DNA from: Diatrype stigma
Taxonomy: Eukaryota; Ascomycota; Sordariomycetes; Xylariales; Diatrypaceae
Direction of reading: 5' to 3'
DNA: 64,000 nucleotides
NCBI GenBank assembly: GCA_022225965.2
Contig: JAKJXP020000068.1
Location: 1 to 64,000 of the forward strand
Shown: piece after piece, positions 39,001 to 51,268 of the stretch
Numbering within the stretch: position 1 is the stretch's first letter
Layout: the number at the start of each line of letters is the position of its first letter
Program-made: the position numbers and the translations under genes
The notes under the pieces: model-generated
Told to the model about the DNA's origin: nothing
Database searches by the model: none
What the model saw: only the letters and a program-made list of their open reading frames with translations

Positions 39001-42000
39001 GGGTGGTAGGTTTGCAGGTAGAAACGGACAATGGACAGCCTATGAGCTTGCTTTAGCTTGAAGGTGTCTTTTATCGCACGACGAGTAGATCTCTGGGCAG
39101 GTGTAGATTCATAATTGCCGATATGACGGACATAATGATAGCTGCATCATATATGAAGGCCGGGGGCAAAGTCAGGAGGGATGCTCTACACGTTACCTGG
39201 GTATGGAGCATGCCTCTTGACTTCTGGACCTCCATAATATGGCGATAAACAGAGGTCCCAAGGGTGATTGGTGACCAGTAACCCGGCTCGAGAAGATTCG
39301 CTGTCAAGATTGCCTACCGGTACGTACACTCGACCCCCCTGTACCACGAGATTAGCGAAAGGCATGGCTTATACCCGTCAATGCTTCGATACGACCTGCA
39401 TGACACTCACTGCATTCAGCCTTCCGACCGAAGAATCTCATAACTCCAATAGTTATAAGCCGTAATAAGCAGCGACTCTGGAGCTCAGTCTGCCAGGCTC
39501 GAATGTCTCAGGCCCCAACGAACTCCTCCTACGAACTGCGCACCTGCATCTTCCATGATTGACTGGAGTTGAGGTTCATGTCCAAGGGTTCAGCCGTAGG
39601 ATGGGGGCTGTAAAACGTTGCAGCAAGGGCCCTGGGGGATCTTGGGTTAGCGCAATATCCACTAAAGAAGGGGTGCATTCAGGGGGGGTGATAACTGACT
39701 TATTCCCCAGACACAGCGTCTTCTTCTTGTAAGCTGAGCTTGCGTTTTCTCATCGACATTGACAAGCTAAACCTTCATAGCTTTCAATCAATCCGCAAAG
39801 CATCTCTGCGGCAGTAAAAGAGGTTATTGGGTATTGACAGGGGTAACGTCAACAATAACGTCAACCATATCGAAAGTATTTGGTGCGTAAGACCTCTTTA
39901 GTCTGCAATCGTACCTGATCTGATCTGCAGTCTGGAAGCATTGGCATCCATGAACATGCCACAAGACAACCCAAAGATATGTCCAAGGAGATGCTGTACA
40001 GTCAAACCACATTCACATTGGTCCGAAGCCTAGTGAAAGGGACGACTTGAATCTTGTGATCTCTTTCAAGCACAGCAGCCGCAAGATGTCACGTGCTTCT
40101 AAAGAAGCGCATGTAACCATGCGAGCATATACTGAGGATCTTATCTATCAGAGGCCCGGTTCCGATAGCGGACCTCACGATCAATGATCCGAGAATCGTC
40201 CCCGCGATAACTCGCAGCTCGGCACCATTTCCCCCGCAGTTACGGGCTGTCGGGCGGGGAATGGTCAGCCACTCGCGTCATGAGGATTCGAATTCCCCTT
40301 GTCGTGGGGGTTTCCTCGCGGACTTCTGTCCATTGTGGTCAACATGGGGTGGTGGTGCTTCGAGAGCGGCTGTCAATGGATTCTCGGAGGCCTTGCCTGA
40401 ATATGAGAACGATATGGTCTTTTTCTCGAAGCATCTTGTTCGTGGCTGGCGGCTTCTTGGTAGACCTATTCCAACCCATTGCGATGGTTCCGTGTCAACC
40501 AATCTACCAAGATACGTCGGTCCTGAGCTCCACTGAGGGTAGCGGGTGAGATGCTTCCTTTAGTAATTTTCGAATCCTTTCCAAATTCGCCAAGGAGATT
40601 TATCCGAATGGGGGGTAGCTATCACCAACAAGCATAAAGCAACAGTGATATATTAGCGCCGCTTCGTGTACAGGGATCTGAACCCTTAAAAAGCCGTGGA
40701 GATCCGAAACCGTCGTGGCGTGATCTTTGGCAATGAAGAAATACAATTTGGATATCAGACAATGGAAAGAAGGATGAAGTTGATTTAAGCAAGGCTGCTA
40801 GATTGAGGCTCCGCTGAGCTGGCTACTAAGTACTTGTGCAGTTCTGGTTTGACTTGGGTCGTTGGGTCAGGCGGAAGAACACCCAAGGCAGAAACGGCAA
40901 GGGACCTCTGGCCCCTGAACGGATATGGTGGGTATTTTAACACTCCTCGCCCATTCGTGGAAATCAACAGCTACGTTGTTCATATTAGCTCCGGGTCTCG
41001 TTCTCCGTATAGCCTATCTCTGTGACAGACTTTGTTGTCGATCGGGTCCCCCATCCAAGGGCGAAGCTTGCCAAATACACCTCTGTCAACAATAGTCAAG
41101 CTTTCAGTCAATTTCAAGCACGAGATTGAGTTCTTGCCCTGGCTCGTAATTATTGGATTTCTGGAGCGAACTCTGCCGTGATGTGACGGGCCCAGCTTAG
41201 CCATTCAGCAAATCATATGTGCTTGTACTTCCTAGCTGCAGTGCCACACTTTCGGGTGAGAGATAACACTGCCCAATGACTACGTGTGGGGGATCAACCT
41301 GAGTGACTGTTGATTCCATTGGTAGATGTCCGTCATTAGCTCAATGTTACCCTCTCGGCCCCTTTTGAGGACCCCATATAGATCGTCCCGTGAGTACGTC
41401 AATGGCCGTGAAGATGTAAGAAGCGGTGTATCGGAATCCCCATTCCATCTTCGGACTCGCCTTGGTGAACCCTACGCTGCTGTACTAGTAACATTGACGA
41501 GAATCGCAGAGAATCAGCTGGAGATACTAACAACGACAGTTCGTTGATTTTCAAGTCAATTAACAATATTCTATCTGATCTATATAGTTACAGGATTGGC
41601 CGTTCTCTCCCCTACAGGGGAAATGTGCCCGGCTATCACACCATAATCTACAGAATGCCATGTCAGCTAAGCGCGCCATGTTTTCTACGAATATTCACAG
41701 CCTTCTCTCGATAGCGGCCCAACAACAAGGTCAACCATACTGAGTTACAGAGGTGTGTACCATCGTGTCTCTTTCATTGTCGCATACTTCGTATGCCAAC
41801 CGCCCCTATCTATTAAGGGGGAGGGGAGAGATAGGGGCCTTGGAGCTCAGCCCCGTTTGCAACTAGAAACACCCACGAATGCTCCCCAACATGGTATAAG
41901 TTTGGACATATTCTACTGTCTAAGAAACATCACGATAGGCGAGATATCTCCCCCTATCCTACTTCCAAGGTCCAGATATTATATTTCAACTGAACTCGTT

Positions 42001-42818
42001 TCTCTTGGGATTTCATAAGGGGATGAAGCTCTAAGATCGCATGACACATCATCCATGACATCTTTGGCCCCTGAGTAAATATTGCGAGCTGGCTGGCCAC
42101 GCCTACACCATTGACCATTGACAAGATACCACGAAGGCTGTTATATGCACGATGCTGTTTCGGCTTCCTTTGTTATATCTATTGGTTCATCCGAACTTTG
42201 CCCCCAGGTTTGCGGACCGACCCTTTGGATCTACTACTCGCATCAGTCTTGAAATCGGGTTGCCATAGCCTCATTATGCATAAGTGGCGAATCAGCAACT
42301 CCTTTCGATTCGGCCCCCGGCGCTTGCTTCACACCCTTTTCAAGAACCAGTCCCACACTGAGCCTCTCCCAATGTTGGTTCCAACATCGCGAGATCCAGC
42401 GGTGAAGCGCTTGCAGCCTCGTCTACGTCCCTTGACTCTTGATCGATATTGCGAGTCGGGCTTGCGCTATACCCGGGTAATCGGGGGCTCTTCAGCAAGA
42501 TATATCTAGGGCCATACCCATCAAGATAAAGAACTTGCTTTTCAGGATGTTCCAATTCAGGAGACCCTGACTACCATATCAAAATGGAAGCAACTAACCG
42601 ACTTCAGGGAGGGAACATTGCGTTGACCACGCAGTCGCCGGGAGGTGTGAGTCGACAAACCGCACACGCTAGCACAGTTGAGGACCCTGAGTTAGGGTCA
42701 TTCAATAGCTTCGTTCCACCATCAGGTACTTGATGAAACATTTTAATGAGGATACAGTGGCTCATGGAGTGTGTAGCTAACGATATTGCGCCAGCTCGAG
42801 CGGGAAGCAGCGGGAATA

Positions 42819-44168
42819 ATGACTTCCGTTCCATCGGAGAAGGCACCCCCCGTAAGCGATAGGGACTATGAAACTCCCCTTACACTGTCAACACTCACTC
42901 ACTCCCTTCATTCAGGTGAGAGACCAGTCCGAGGCTGGCCACTGGCAGCAAGGCTACAATTCTCGAACCCCAATACCAGCCACCACCGAGCCTTCGACGA
43001 GCTCACTCAGCGAGTCCTCCTAGACCAAAAAACCAAGATCGCATACCTCGGGAAGGAGCTGGAGAAAGAAGACATAGAAGACGAGCGCAACCCCGACCGC
43101 AGATCGAGGCTTGAGGGCACGGTGTTCGACGGTGATAGCCTGCTGCCTCACTCCCCGTACTGCGGCGGCGGCAGCGGCTGGCAGTGCCAGCAGGGGTCTT
43201 GCTGTGAGGGATCCCAATCCCAGTCCCAGTCCCAGTCCCAGTCCCAGTCTCAATCTCAGTTCCACGGCGCGACGACGTGCAGCTGTGGTCGAGCCGCTAG
43301 GCGGCAAGACAAGAAAGACCAGATCCTGGAGGCGCTCTTCTCCAGGATCACGCGCTACCGTAAGCAAACCCTCACCGTCACCCAAATGCGGGATCGCAGA
43401 GTATTACAGTAGGATATCCATGCTGAATCATGGCTTTCCGAAAGATTCTGCGTTGGTACTCTCGCACAAAGTATCGAAATTGCATCCGACCAGTTACTAC
43501 GAGCACCAGAACATGATCGATACCCTGAAAAGGAAAGGCGTGAACATGTCATCAGATCCATGGGATGTCCTGAAACCCTGGGATGATTTCGTCTGCACCC
43601 GTGCCGAAAAAACGCCCGCCGAATCCCTCATCTATGGCGGTGGGCTGTTCTCCGTATGTCATCTTCGCCGTCGCCGTTGTCGTCGCAGCCCTCCCCCCCC
43701 CCCCTTTTCTCCCCTCATACATCGCTACCAAAGCACCAAAGAACTGACCCTTGTATTTACTCATGCTAACTACATGCCCATCCATCCCCATCCCACCCCC
43801 CCTGAAAAAAGAAAATCTTCAAATGGGTCACGCGAGACCGAGCCCACCCTTCGCAGGGCGAAGAGGACGACGGCGACGACGACCGGACGGGCATCACGTA
43901 CTACGTAGCGAGAGACCGCGTCGAGCTCGTGAGCCGGACGCTCGTCGGCGTCGGCTGCAACGTGTTCCTGCTGGCGCCGGTCGCCATCCTCCTGCTGGCG
44001 CCGCTCTCGCCGGGCTTCTCGCTGCTCGTGGCGGGAGGCTTCGGCGTCCTGGTCGTCGCCGTCTTGGTCTTCCTGCTGCACATGACCATGGATTCCGTTC
44101 TCTTGGCCATGAGCGCGTACATGGCTGTGCTCGTTACGTTTCTGGCGAACCTGTCGCGTGGGGGGTGA
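42819..44168 (+). CDS. DUF6594-family membrane protein
   Basis: Likely a protein of 353 residues with three C-terminal membrane helices. Preferred exons are 42819-43359, 43445-43653 and 43857-44168. The GWPLAARLQ segment (39-47) and the helical linker after it fit the DUF6594 N-terminus. The C-terminal exon reads ARDRVELVSRTLVGVG followed by helices at about 281-300, 303-324 and 331-349, the family hallmark. The first intron acceptor is uncertain: AAAG at 43444 gives an 85-base intron with a CTGAAT branch-like site, while CGCAG at 43399 would give a 40-base intron and a 368-residue protein. A hexanucleotide repeat encodes Ser-Gln pairs at about 132-148. The function of the family is not known. 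The start ATG is the first in frame; an upstream exon cannot be excluded. Confidence 0.75.
43212..43259 (+). repeat. TCCCAG hexanucleotide repeat inside coding exon
   Basis: About eight TCCCAG units, the last ones changed to TCTCAA/TCTCAG, encode a run of alternating Ser and Gln in the DUF6594 protein. The unit is a multiple of three, so copy-number change would not break the frame. Confidence 0.9.
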
Positions 44169-45436
44169 GCTGCGGGGGGTGTGTTGGAAGAGATGCCCCC
44201 TCTCCTTTCTTTCATTCTGTTCATGTAAGAGAGATGGGTATTAGCTATCTGAAAGGGGATATATCTGAGCTTTGTATAAGCTGTTATGTACTGTGCATTA
44301 AGGGAAGGATTTACGCTGTATTGATTGCGCATTCGGCGTTGTTCTCTGTCTGGTCATCTGGGTACTATGTTGCCATTGTGACAGCTCCTGGCTGTTATAC
44401 AGTTTCTATACTAGGAATTTCTATACCAGGGTTTCAAGGCGTTCCTCTATGCAGACAATGCTTTGTGTTTGCATATTTCCCAGTTGAAGTTGAAACTTCT
44501 TGGAGAGGCCATACACCCAATACATAGGGTTTTTAAAGCATGGTAAGTGTTAAATCTTCTTGCTTCATCAGTATCTGAAGATCAGAAGCAAATGATGTGC
44601 GGTAGTTCGTTCCAGTGTCCTGTGCTGGACTAAGTCATGGGCTTCTCAATTGAAATATAGCTTTAACAGTTTAATCCTTTGAATTATTTCGGTAGTTACA
44701 TGGAAATCAAGTTCAATAATGCTACGTAGGCTCATAGATTGGTTTGGCTACTAGTTGTCTAAGGAGAAATAGGGGAGACAGGCAGGGGCACGAAGTACTT
44801 AAATAGTTCACAACATGTACCTATTTGTTAGTGTACCCTAGGTAGGTGGTATGTACTAATTTTAGAAACCTCCCGCTGTAAGTGCCAAGCCAGTACCTAT
44901 GTAAGTAGGCCCAAGCTCCCGTGCAGCCAGGGCAGCGTGCTTGGCATCTTGATGACTAAGTAACTAAGCCGAGCTTGGTTAGGTCGTTTGTCAGTTTGTC
45001 CCCTTCAGGACAGCTCCCCTGCTCCCATGATTGATTGGATTTAAGCAGCTGCAAGCGGACCCGCGTTGCAGTGGCATCATGAACATTTGATTCCTACCAA
45101 CGTTGGAAGAACATTGACGTAGCAGGTAACACCACCCATCACCCACCACCCACCACCCACCATTCATTATCCACCATCCACCATTCACCATCCACCATTC
45201 ATCATCCACTGGAAGCGTGGCCAACACCAAACCAACCTGCAGCACTCTCGCCGGCATCTTGACGGCACATCTATTCGTTATTGCGAAAGTCTGATACTGC
45301 CAACTACCTCCTACCTAAGGTATACTGCGTTTACTAGGTACTACTTGTAGTCGCGTAATGTCCAGCTCTTGACCTACCGGTCGATGTAATACTCCACTAG
45401 GAACGACTACCTTCGCGACCCGATGATGCCCACGAT
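44169..45436. other. Intergenic region
   Basis: 3' flank of the DUF6594 gene and promoter of the telomere-binding-like gene. It holds a CCACCATTCA-type minisatellite (45131-45210). I see no gene. Confidence 0.6.
45131..45210. repeat. ACCACCC / CCACCATTCA minisatellite
   Basis: Repeats of ACCCACC change rightward into CCACCATTCA/TCCACCAT units. The array lies about 230 bases upstream of the start codon of the large telomere-binding-like gene. Confidence 0.85.
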
Positions 45437-48400
45437 ATGGAGTTGCACAATGCTTCCGACGTACCGCGGCAGCTCGAGATAGCGAGACCGACGCCTATTT
45501 GCGACTTATCTCCAGAAATCCCAGATCCAGCCTCACGAGCTGTGCGCGGCATTGTCACTATTACGTGGCCTTACAACTCGGTCAAGAATACTTTCGCCTT
45601 CATCCTTGCCGAACCCGATTTCCGTCTTCGCCGAAACCAGGGCCAAGTCCGCGTGAACTTCACCGGGCCCGCAGCAAAAGCTTTGGGAGAATGTGGTCTG
45701 GGAGGTAGTGACGAGATCTATCTGAGTCTGGACGGCGCGGAGTGGGAGCCTGAGGAAGTCAAGAAACGCCAAAGCCTACCGGGAACTGGAATTGCATGGC
45801 AGCTAAGGTTTTCTAACAAGGTGCTGCTTCAGGTGAGCATGCCTCTTATGTCTAATAGATGACATGTTGACTGACATTCTCCATCTAGGCCAAGTTAGGC
45901 GACGTCCAGGAAACCAAGGTTATCTCCATCGAGGAATCGGCCCCGACAGAAGCGGTGCAACCTGTTGACGAACCCGTGGAAACATTACACCTTTACGACC
46001 CCCCCTCTCCGCCTACGGAATTTACCGCCTTTACGTCAGCTAAGGATCTCCGCGTTACGAAATTACACGACGAATACGATTCGCCCGCCTTCATAAAGAG
46101 GGCCAGAATATCTTATGGCTCCTTATTTGAAGATGGGTTCGACATTTTCGACGATGATGGCGGGGTCAAGGGAAAGGGAAGGAAGAGAGCGCGGTTTGGA
46201 CGAGACAGTGGTGCTTGGAGATACAGCAGCCAGTCCGCAAGCCCTGAACCTCTAGCTGCTTCTCGATCCGAAGATAGTAGTGAGGAGCAAGTTGAGCAGG
46301 AGGACCACATAGGTTCGCCGCCGAAGCCAGGGATGACCGATGAAGGGTGCCAAACTATGGAATTTGATATTTCCACACCTGTTCCTGCCCAAGTATCCCC
46401 AAATACTGCTTCGCTGGGATACCAAGAGCTACCACCTGTAGCTGAGACACTGCATCATCCTCATGGCAGCAAGGTAGATCAAGGTCTTCAAGCGTTTCCC
46501 CAAAATGGCTTCTTGTCTAGCAGTCTGGGTGCACTCCATCCCCGGGGGCCTATTGGTGATTCACAACATGCCCCGGCCGACATGACACCATTCCCTTCCA
46601 ATCATGAGAACGATATCATCAACAACTTCCAGCTACGAGCAGAAACCCAGCATATCAATAACACACTCATTTACGATGTGGATCCCGCCATATATGAACA
46701 AGCACCTGACGGTCTGTTTCATACTACCTCAGAAGACGGTTCAGCCGATCATCACCGTCCACATACTATGGAAGAACTGGGGCAAACAAATCACATATAT
46801 CCCCCCACTGACCGTACAAGCTTTGTCGGAGATATTGACAATGGGGCTCCTGACGATGAGCAGCATGGCAGCCCCTTTTCTAATACAGCTCAGACATACC
46901 CTCCCTTGGGCACAGCCGATGGCGAGGAGCCACAACTATCCGCTCCAAACTTTTTCAGCAACTACCCCCCAAGCTTTTTAGAGAATTCCCGACATTTTCC
47001 ACAACAGTCTGTGGAGGCACAACCACAATTTTTTGGTGGGGAAGTAGAGAGTACTCGGGCGCCTGCTGCTGTGCAAGTGGGCTCAACAGCTTGGACAGCA
47101 GTGAATAGCACGTCCGAACCTACTTCGATATCGCAAACACACCGGTTTGATGGTGCCGACGAGGGGTCTTCCGAGTCGCCTGTGGTTATTGATGAGGGTG
47201 AGTCGGATGATGAGTCAGCACCGGCACCGACTGCCGTTGAAGATACTGTCATGAATGGCCATCGCGACAATCTTGAAATATACGAGGATGCAGAGGCTGA
47301 AGATGAGGCCGATGCTTTGTACTCAGATGAGGATGAGCCCGAATATGACGCAGATGAAATGGGTGGCGATTATGATACGCGTAATTACGTTGGGCCTGAC
47401 GACGACGAAGACGACAGTCACGACGAAGATCTACGGCCACGTGAGCTGGAGCCACAATTTAGTAACGATGACTGGGCTGAAGAAGACTTGGAAGAGGAGG
47501 AAGAAGAAGAGCGTCGATGCCAAACAGATAGTGAGAACGACTATGACGTAGATGAGGAAGAAGACGAGGAAGAAGAGGGGGAAGAGGAGGAGGAAGAGGA
47601 GGGTGGAGAGGGAGAGATGGCGAGACCCGTTCCCCAAGTCTCTCAGGCAGCCCCGATAATGATTGACTTGATTTCATCTTCAGAAGACGAAGGCGAAGGC
47701 GAAGGCGAAGACGAAGGCGAAGATGAGGAAGACGGGAACGAGAACCTGAATGCGAATGAGGACGAGGACGGGGGTATGGACGAAGATATGGACGACGATG
47801 TGGAAGAGGATGTGGAAGAGGATGTGGAAGAGGATGTGGAAGAGGATGTGGACGAGGATTTCGACGTGGACGAAGGTGTCCAGCTACCTGAGTCTCGTCC
47901 GGCTCGTGATGCCTTTGTCCGGACGGAGGCTCTTGCATCAAGGACAAGACAGTTATCGGATGATGATATTGAGAGCCAGGAAGGAGCCATGTCTAAGCCC
48001 CTTTCTGTCACATCAGATGCCCATGAGGAGGCAGTAAACATGGTGGAGATAGCCGAGGAAGAAGAGGCAGAGAGCGTGGAAGGGACTAGCTCAATAGATG
48101 GCGAGCAACAGGAAGAAGCGCTGCCAAGAGAGGACAACGAGGCCTTTGGCACCACAAAACCCGCAAAGGACAATAAGTCCCAGAGGGATGTCACACCCAT
48201 TGCCGTGGACGAACATATGCTCCCGATGAGCCATACATTGGCGCCAGCAGAGACAATAGAAGAGCAGGTCGACATAGCGGGGCAGGAACAACCAGAGGCG
48301 CTTGTTACAGCTCCCTTCACAGCCGCTGAGGGACTCGAGGTTTTAAGCCGAACAGTTGACCGAGAGAAAGACGAAGATGCAGCTGAAGCCAGGGATGAGA

Positions 48401-50472
48401 ACGACATATCTCAAGTCGAACCAGAAGAGACCTCGCCACTGATTGATGAAAATCCGGATGAGGCGTCTCAAGAAAGAGATGTGGAAATGGCTGAGAGCCA
48501 GATGGTCGAAGACGATGGACTTTCAACACAAAACGATGATCAGAAGTCTCAACTCAGAGACATCGAAATGACCGAGCCCAAAGTCATTGGTCACGATGGG
48601 GGTTCGCCTACAGTACATGAAGATCTAGAGCCAGTTGATCTCATTAGGAGCAGTCCGGAAATGCCCTTAGAAGACCAGTCTATAGGAAAAAGCGAAGCCT
48701 TACAAGAACAGACGCTAGCTCCCTCATCACCCCCATTGACTCAGTCATTCTCGTCACATGCAATGGAAATCAAGGCTGAATTACCAACGAACGAGCCTAC
48801 AACGTCCTCGGAGTCTCAGCCGCTGGTGGACCAAATGCCTACACCGCTGGACACCCAACTAACAGATACTAACAGGTCTCAAAAGACACCAATCGTTTCG
48901 TCGCCTGTTGATGTAGAAGAGGCACATGATACTACCCAGACAGCGGGAAACGAAGAGCCCCAAGTTAGTCAGGTGATGACAATTTCGGAGGAAATATTTG
49001 AGCAGAATGAAGTTGGGCAGGACAAAGTCCACACCATCGAGATCGTAACAACGCAAGTCGAAGAGCGCGACAGCGAACAGATCGAGACCCAACCCCAGAG
49101 TTTAGTATCGGAAGAGAACATCGAACAGCTGTCGCGGACTTCTCCATCTAAATCTATACCCAGCATAACCTTTCAGACACAAGTAGACGTCGATGATGTT
49201 ATACAGACAAACCTCCGTGGTGAAGCTCCACAGGTCCTGATGGACCACGATATGACTATGAATACGCTCGATGCCGACTCTTCGGGTGTGAGCTCGTCTT
49301 TCAGATCTCAGATGGAAGGTGATGAAGAATTACAGGCTAGCATCTTGGAAGATAATTCTTATCTGTTCAGTGACGGACACCAAAGGGCTTTTGAAGCTGA
49401 AGCTGGTGTACCATCATCTCAAATTTCAGATAGTGGTTCTCAATATCTGGATGATGCCAAGATTGCTCCAGAAACCGGAACGCTTGACAATATCGGCGGG
49501 CCTCCTTCTCCAGTCCTTGGGTCTGACAACGCCACGAAGCCTGAGGAAATACAGTCAGGGTCTCCCAGTATCTCGCACACACAAAAAAACAAGCAACTCG
49601 GTATTGAGTCGGACGAAGAATCCTTGAATGAAGAGTCTCAACTAGACCCGAGCGTGCAGCTTGCTCGTGCTGCAAACGCCACTAGACGGAGGGGCAAGGG
49701 TGCTCTGACCACTTCAGAACTTGACCAGCCCCATGGAAAATCTGAAGACAGCCAGAGTATCCGGAGTTTGGAAGAGGACTCGAGCATCCAACTAGCCCGG
49801 GCATCTATGCATTCCTCTTTCAGATCGGAGGAAGAGAGCAATTCATTGGTCGAGGCGAAACTACAGCTAGCCCGACACTTACGAGACGAGCTTCCCGACT
49901 GCACGCAATTACAAGTCTTGCGGCACCATACCGGGCAGAGCCTTGATGTCATGGCCGTCGCCATGATGCAGCCGCCGGACCCGCAGCGGGCCAAGCGTGG
50001 GCCCCGCGAGTACATGATGTCGTTCACGATCGCGGACCAGTCGACGGCGCCCAACGCCGTCGTCGAGGTGCAGCTGTACCGACCTCACAAGGATGCCCTG
50101 CCGGTGGTCAAGCCTGGCGACGTTGTGCTCCTGCGCAAGTTCCGCGTCGTCTCGCTCCAGGGCAAAGGATTCGGCCTCCGCACCGAGGACGGCTCGAGCT
50201 GGGCTGTGTGGGAAACCGCTGCTGCCATTGCTGCCGCCAACAACCATAACAATAACGACGATGACGATGACGGCGACGGTGGCAACGAGAACGCCAGTAG
50301 TAGCCAGCAGCCGCAGGTTCGGGGCCCCCCGGTCGAGGCCGTCGAGAAGGAGGCCCGCCACGCGGCTTACCTGCGGGAGTGGTTCGCCCTCCTCGACGAG
50401 CAAGCTAGGGCCAAGCTCGAGAGGGCCAACCAGAAGATCATCAATGCGAAGAAGAGCTCGCGGAAGACGTAG
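45437..50472 (+). CDS. POT1/Cdc13-type telomeric ssDNA-binding domain protein
   Basis: Very large protein of 1,659 residues. Exons are 45437-45832 and 45889-50472. The 56-base intron has a TTGACTGAC branch region and a CATCTAG acceptor, phase 0. Residues about 36-103 look like an OB fold (GIVTITWPYNSVKNTFAFIL...). Residues about 1467-1571 match the Telo_bind/POT1 OB fold (LPDCTQLQVLRHHTG ... YMMSFTIADQS ... VVLLRKFRVVSLQGKGFGL ... WAVWE). The linker between is low-complexity; about 570-800 is highly acidic, with a DVEE tandem repeat, and later parts are rich in Glu, Gln and Ser. Three QLAR motifs precede the last fold. The likely role is binding single-stranded telomeric DNA in the nucleus, but ordinary POT1 is shorter, so the exact orthology (POT1, Cdc13 or another OB protein) is open. 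Confidence 0.8.
47690..47727 (+). repeat. GAAGGC repeat (Glu-Gly) in coding exon
   Basis: About six GAAGGC/GAAGAC units encode alternating Glu and Gly/Asp in the acidic part of the telomere-binding-like protein. Confidence 0.85.
47797..47856 (+). repeat. 12-bp coding repeat, DVEE x4 plus DVDE
   Basis: Four identical GATGTGGAAGAG units and a fifth with one substitution encode DVEE repeats. The identity at third positions suggests recent expansion. The frame is preserved. Confidence 0.95.
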
Positions 50473-51268
50473 AGAGAAAATGATTTGCTGTTTATGGTGG
50501 CGTTGGTCTAATTAGAGGCCCCGGCCGATGGATATTGTATTTACTTAAGAGAGAGCTGGTTACGTGTATTTAAGAGCATCGCTGGCGTATGATGGACAGG
50601 AAGGGACAGGCCTGGATAGGATGTGCAGTGTAAGATCATCAGGAGCTATGAAGGGGGCAAGGAGGCACTTGTCGGATATTCTGTCGGAAGGAAGCCTCTA
50701 GTAATACTAGCATATTGCAATATCAGTCACAGATATGGCATTTACTGTACTTGACTTTCATCATGCTGTCCGTGAACATGCCCCTAGTGGTGGTTGCTGC
50801 CCGTGATTGCGGAATTTCTGTGAGACCTAACTAGTCGAGGGGTTGACGCCGTACGCCCATTAAAAGGGGTCATAGATCCATTTAAAATCGATGTTGCTCA
50901 GTGGGTAGCTTCGACCATAATCACAGCCAAGAGAGCTATATAATAGGTCATTCCTTCCCTTATAGCTTATAGAGGTCAATATTTGACAGTGGTTTGCCTT
51001 TATCTGAGGTAAGTTCACCCTTCCCTTCACTTGAAAGCTCGACTGTTACTCTGGACCAATTATTCTTGTCCTTAGCAAGTTATCTTGATCATAGCGATGA
51101 TCGATTGTATGCATGCATTATTTGGCATACTCAGCATAGGGGTACATGAATTTATACGACTCTCCAATAACGAGCCAACCAACCTTTTGCCGGCCTTATC
51201 GCTTGAAACGCTGTATACATACATCCATACTTCGTATATACATCCTGGTACACCTTGTCTTTCTCTCC
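50473..51268. other. Intergenic region
   Basis: 3' flank of the telomere-binding-like gene and upstream region of the small orphan. A TATATAATAG word lies near 50937. I see no gene. Confidence 0.55.

Larger units (their letters stand above)
31947..42818. other. Gene-free stretch, 10.9 kb
   Basis: No gene I can support. It starts with the 3' flank of the MFS gene, then an AT-rich island (about 32.2-33.2 kb) with a strong inverted repeat and pyrimidine-rich repeats, described separately. From 33.2 to 42.8 kb the sequence is of balanced composition with many stops in all frames. Conceptual translations around 40.8-41.2 kb look slightly protein-like on both strands but are broken by stops, and I cannot name a family. 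The stretch may be decayed mobile or duplicated DNA. Confidence 0.55.

Noticed and set aside
40260..40300. GGATTCGAATTCC, B-box-like palindrome
   Set aside because: No A box or acceptor stem nearby; EcoRI/BstBI-like palindromes occur by chance.
40674..40700. T-arm-like sequence GGGTTCAGATCCC on the minus strand
   Set aside because: The neighbouring sequence cannot form anticodon and D arms, so it is not a tRNA.
40785..41204. Protein-like but broken frames on both strands (for example GRTPKAETARDLWPLNGYGG)
   Set aside because: Interrupted by stops, no splice sites that join them, and no family that I can name.
42850..42916. Possible intron (GTAAGC ... CATTCAG) in the DUF6594 first exon
   Set aside because: Removing it shifts the frame away from the conserved GWPLAARLQ segment.
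47459..48407. Long Ser-rich and Leu/Pro/Arg-rich open frames antisense to the telomere-binding-like gene
   Set aside because: Mirror images of the acidic GAG/GAT-rich exon; low-complexity shadows.
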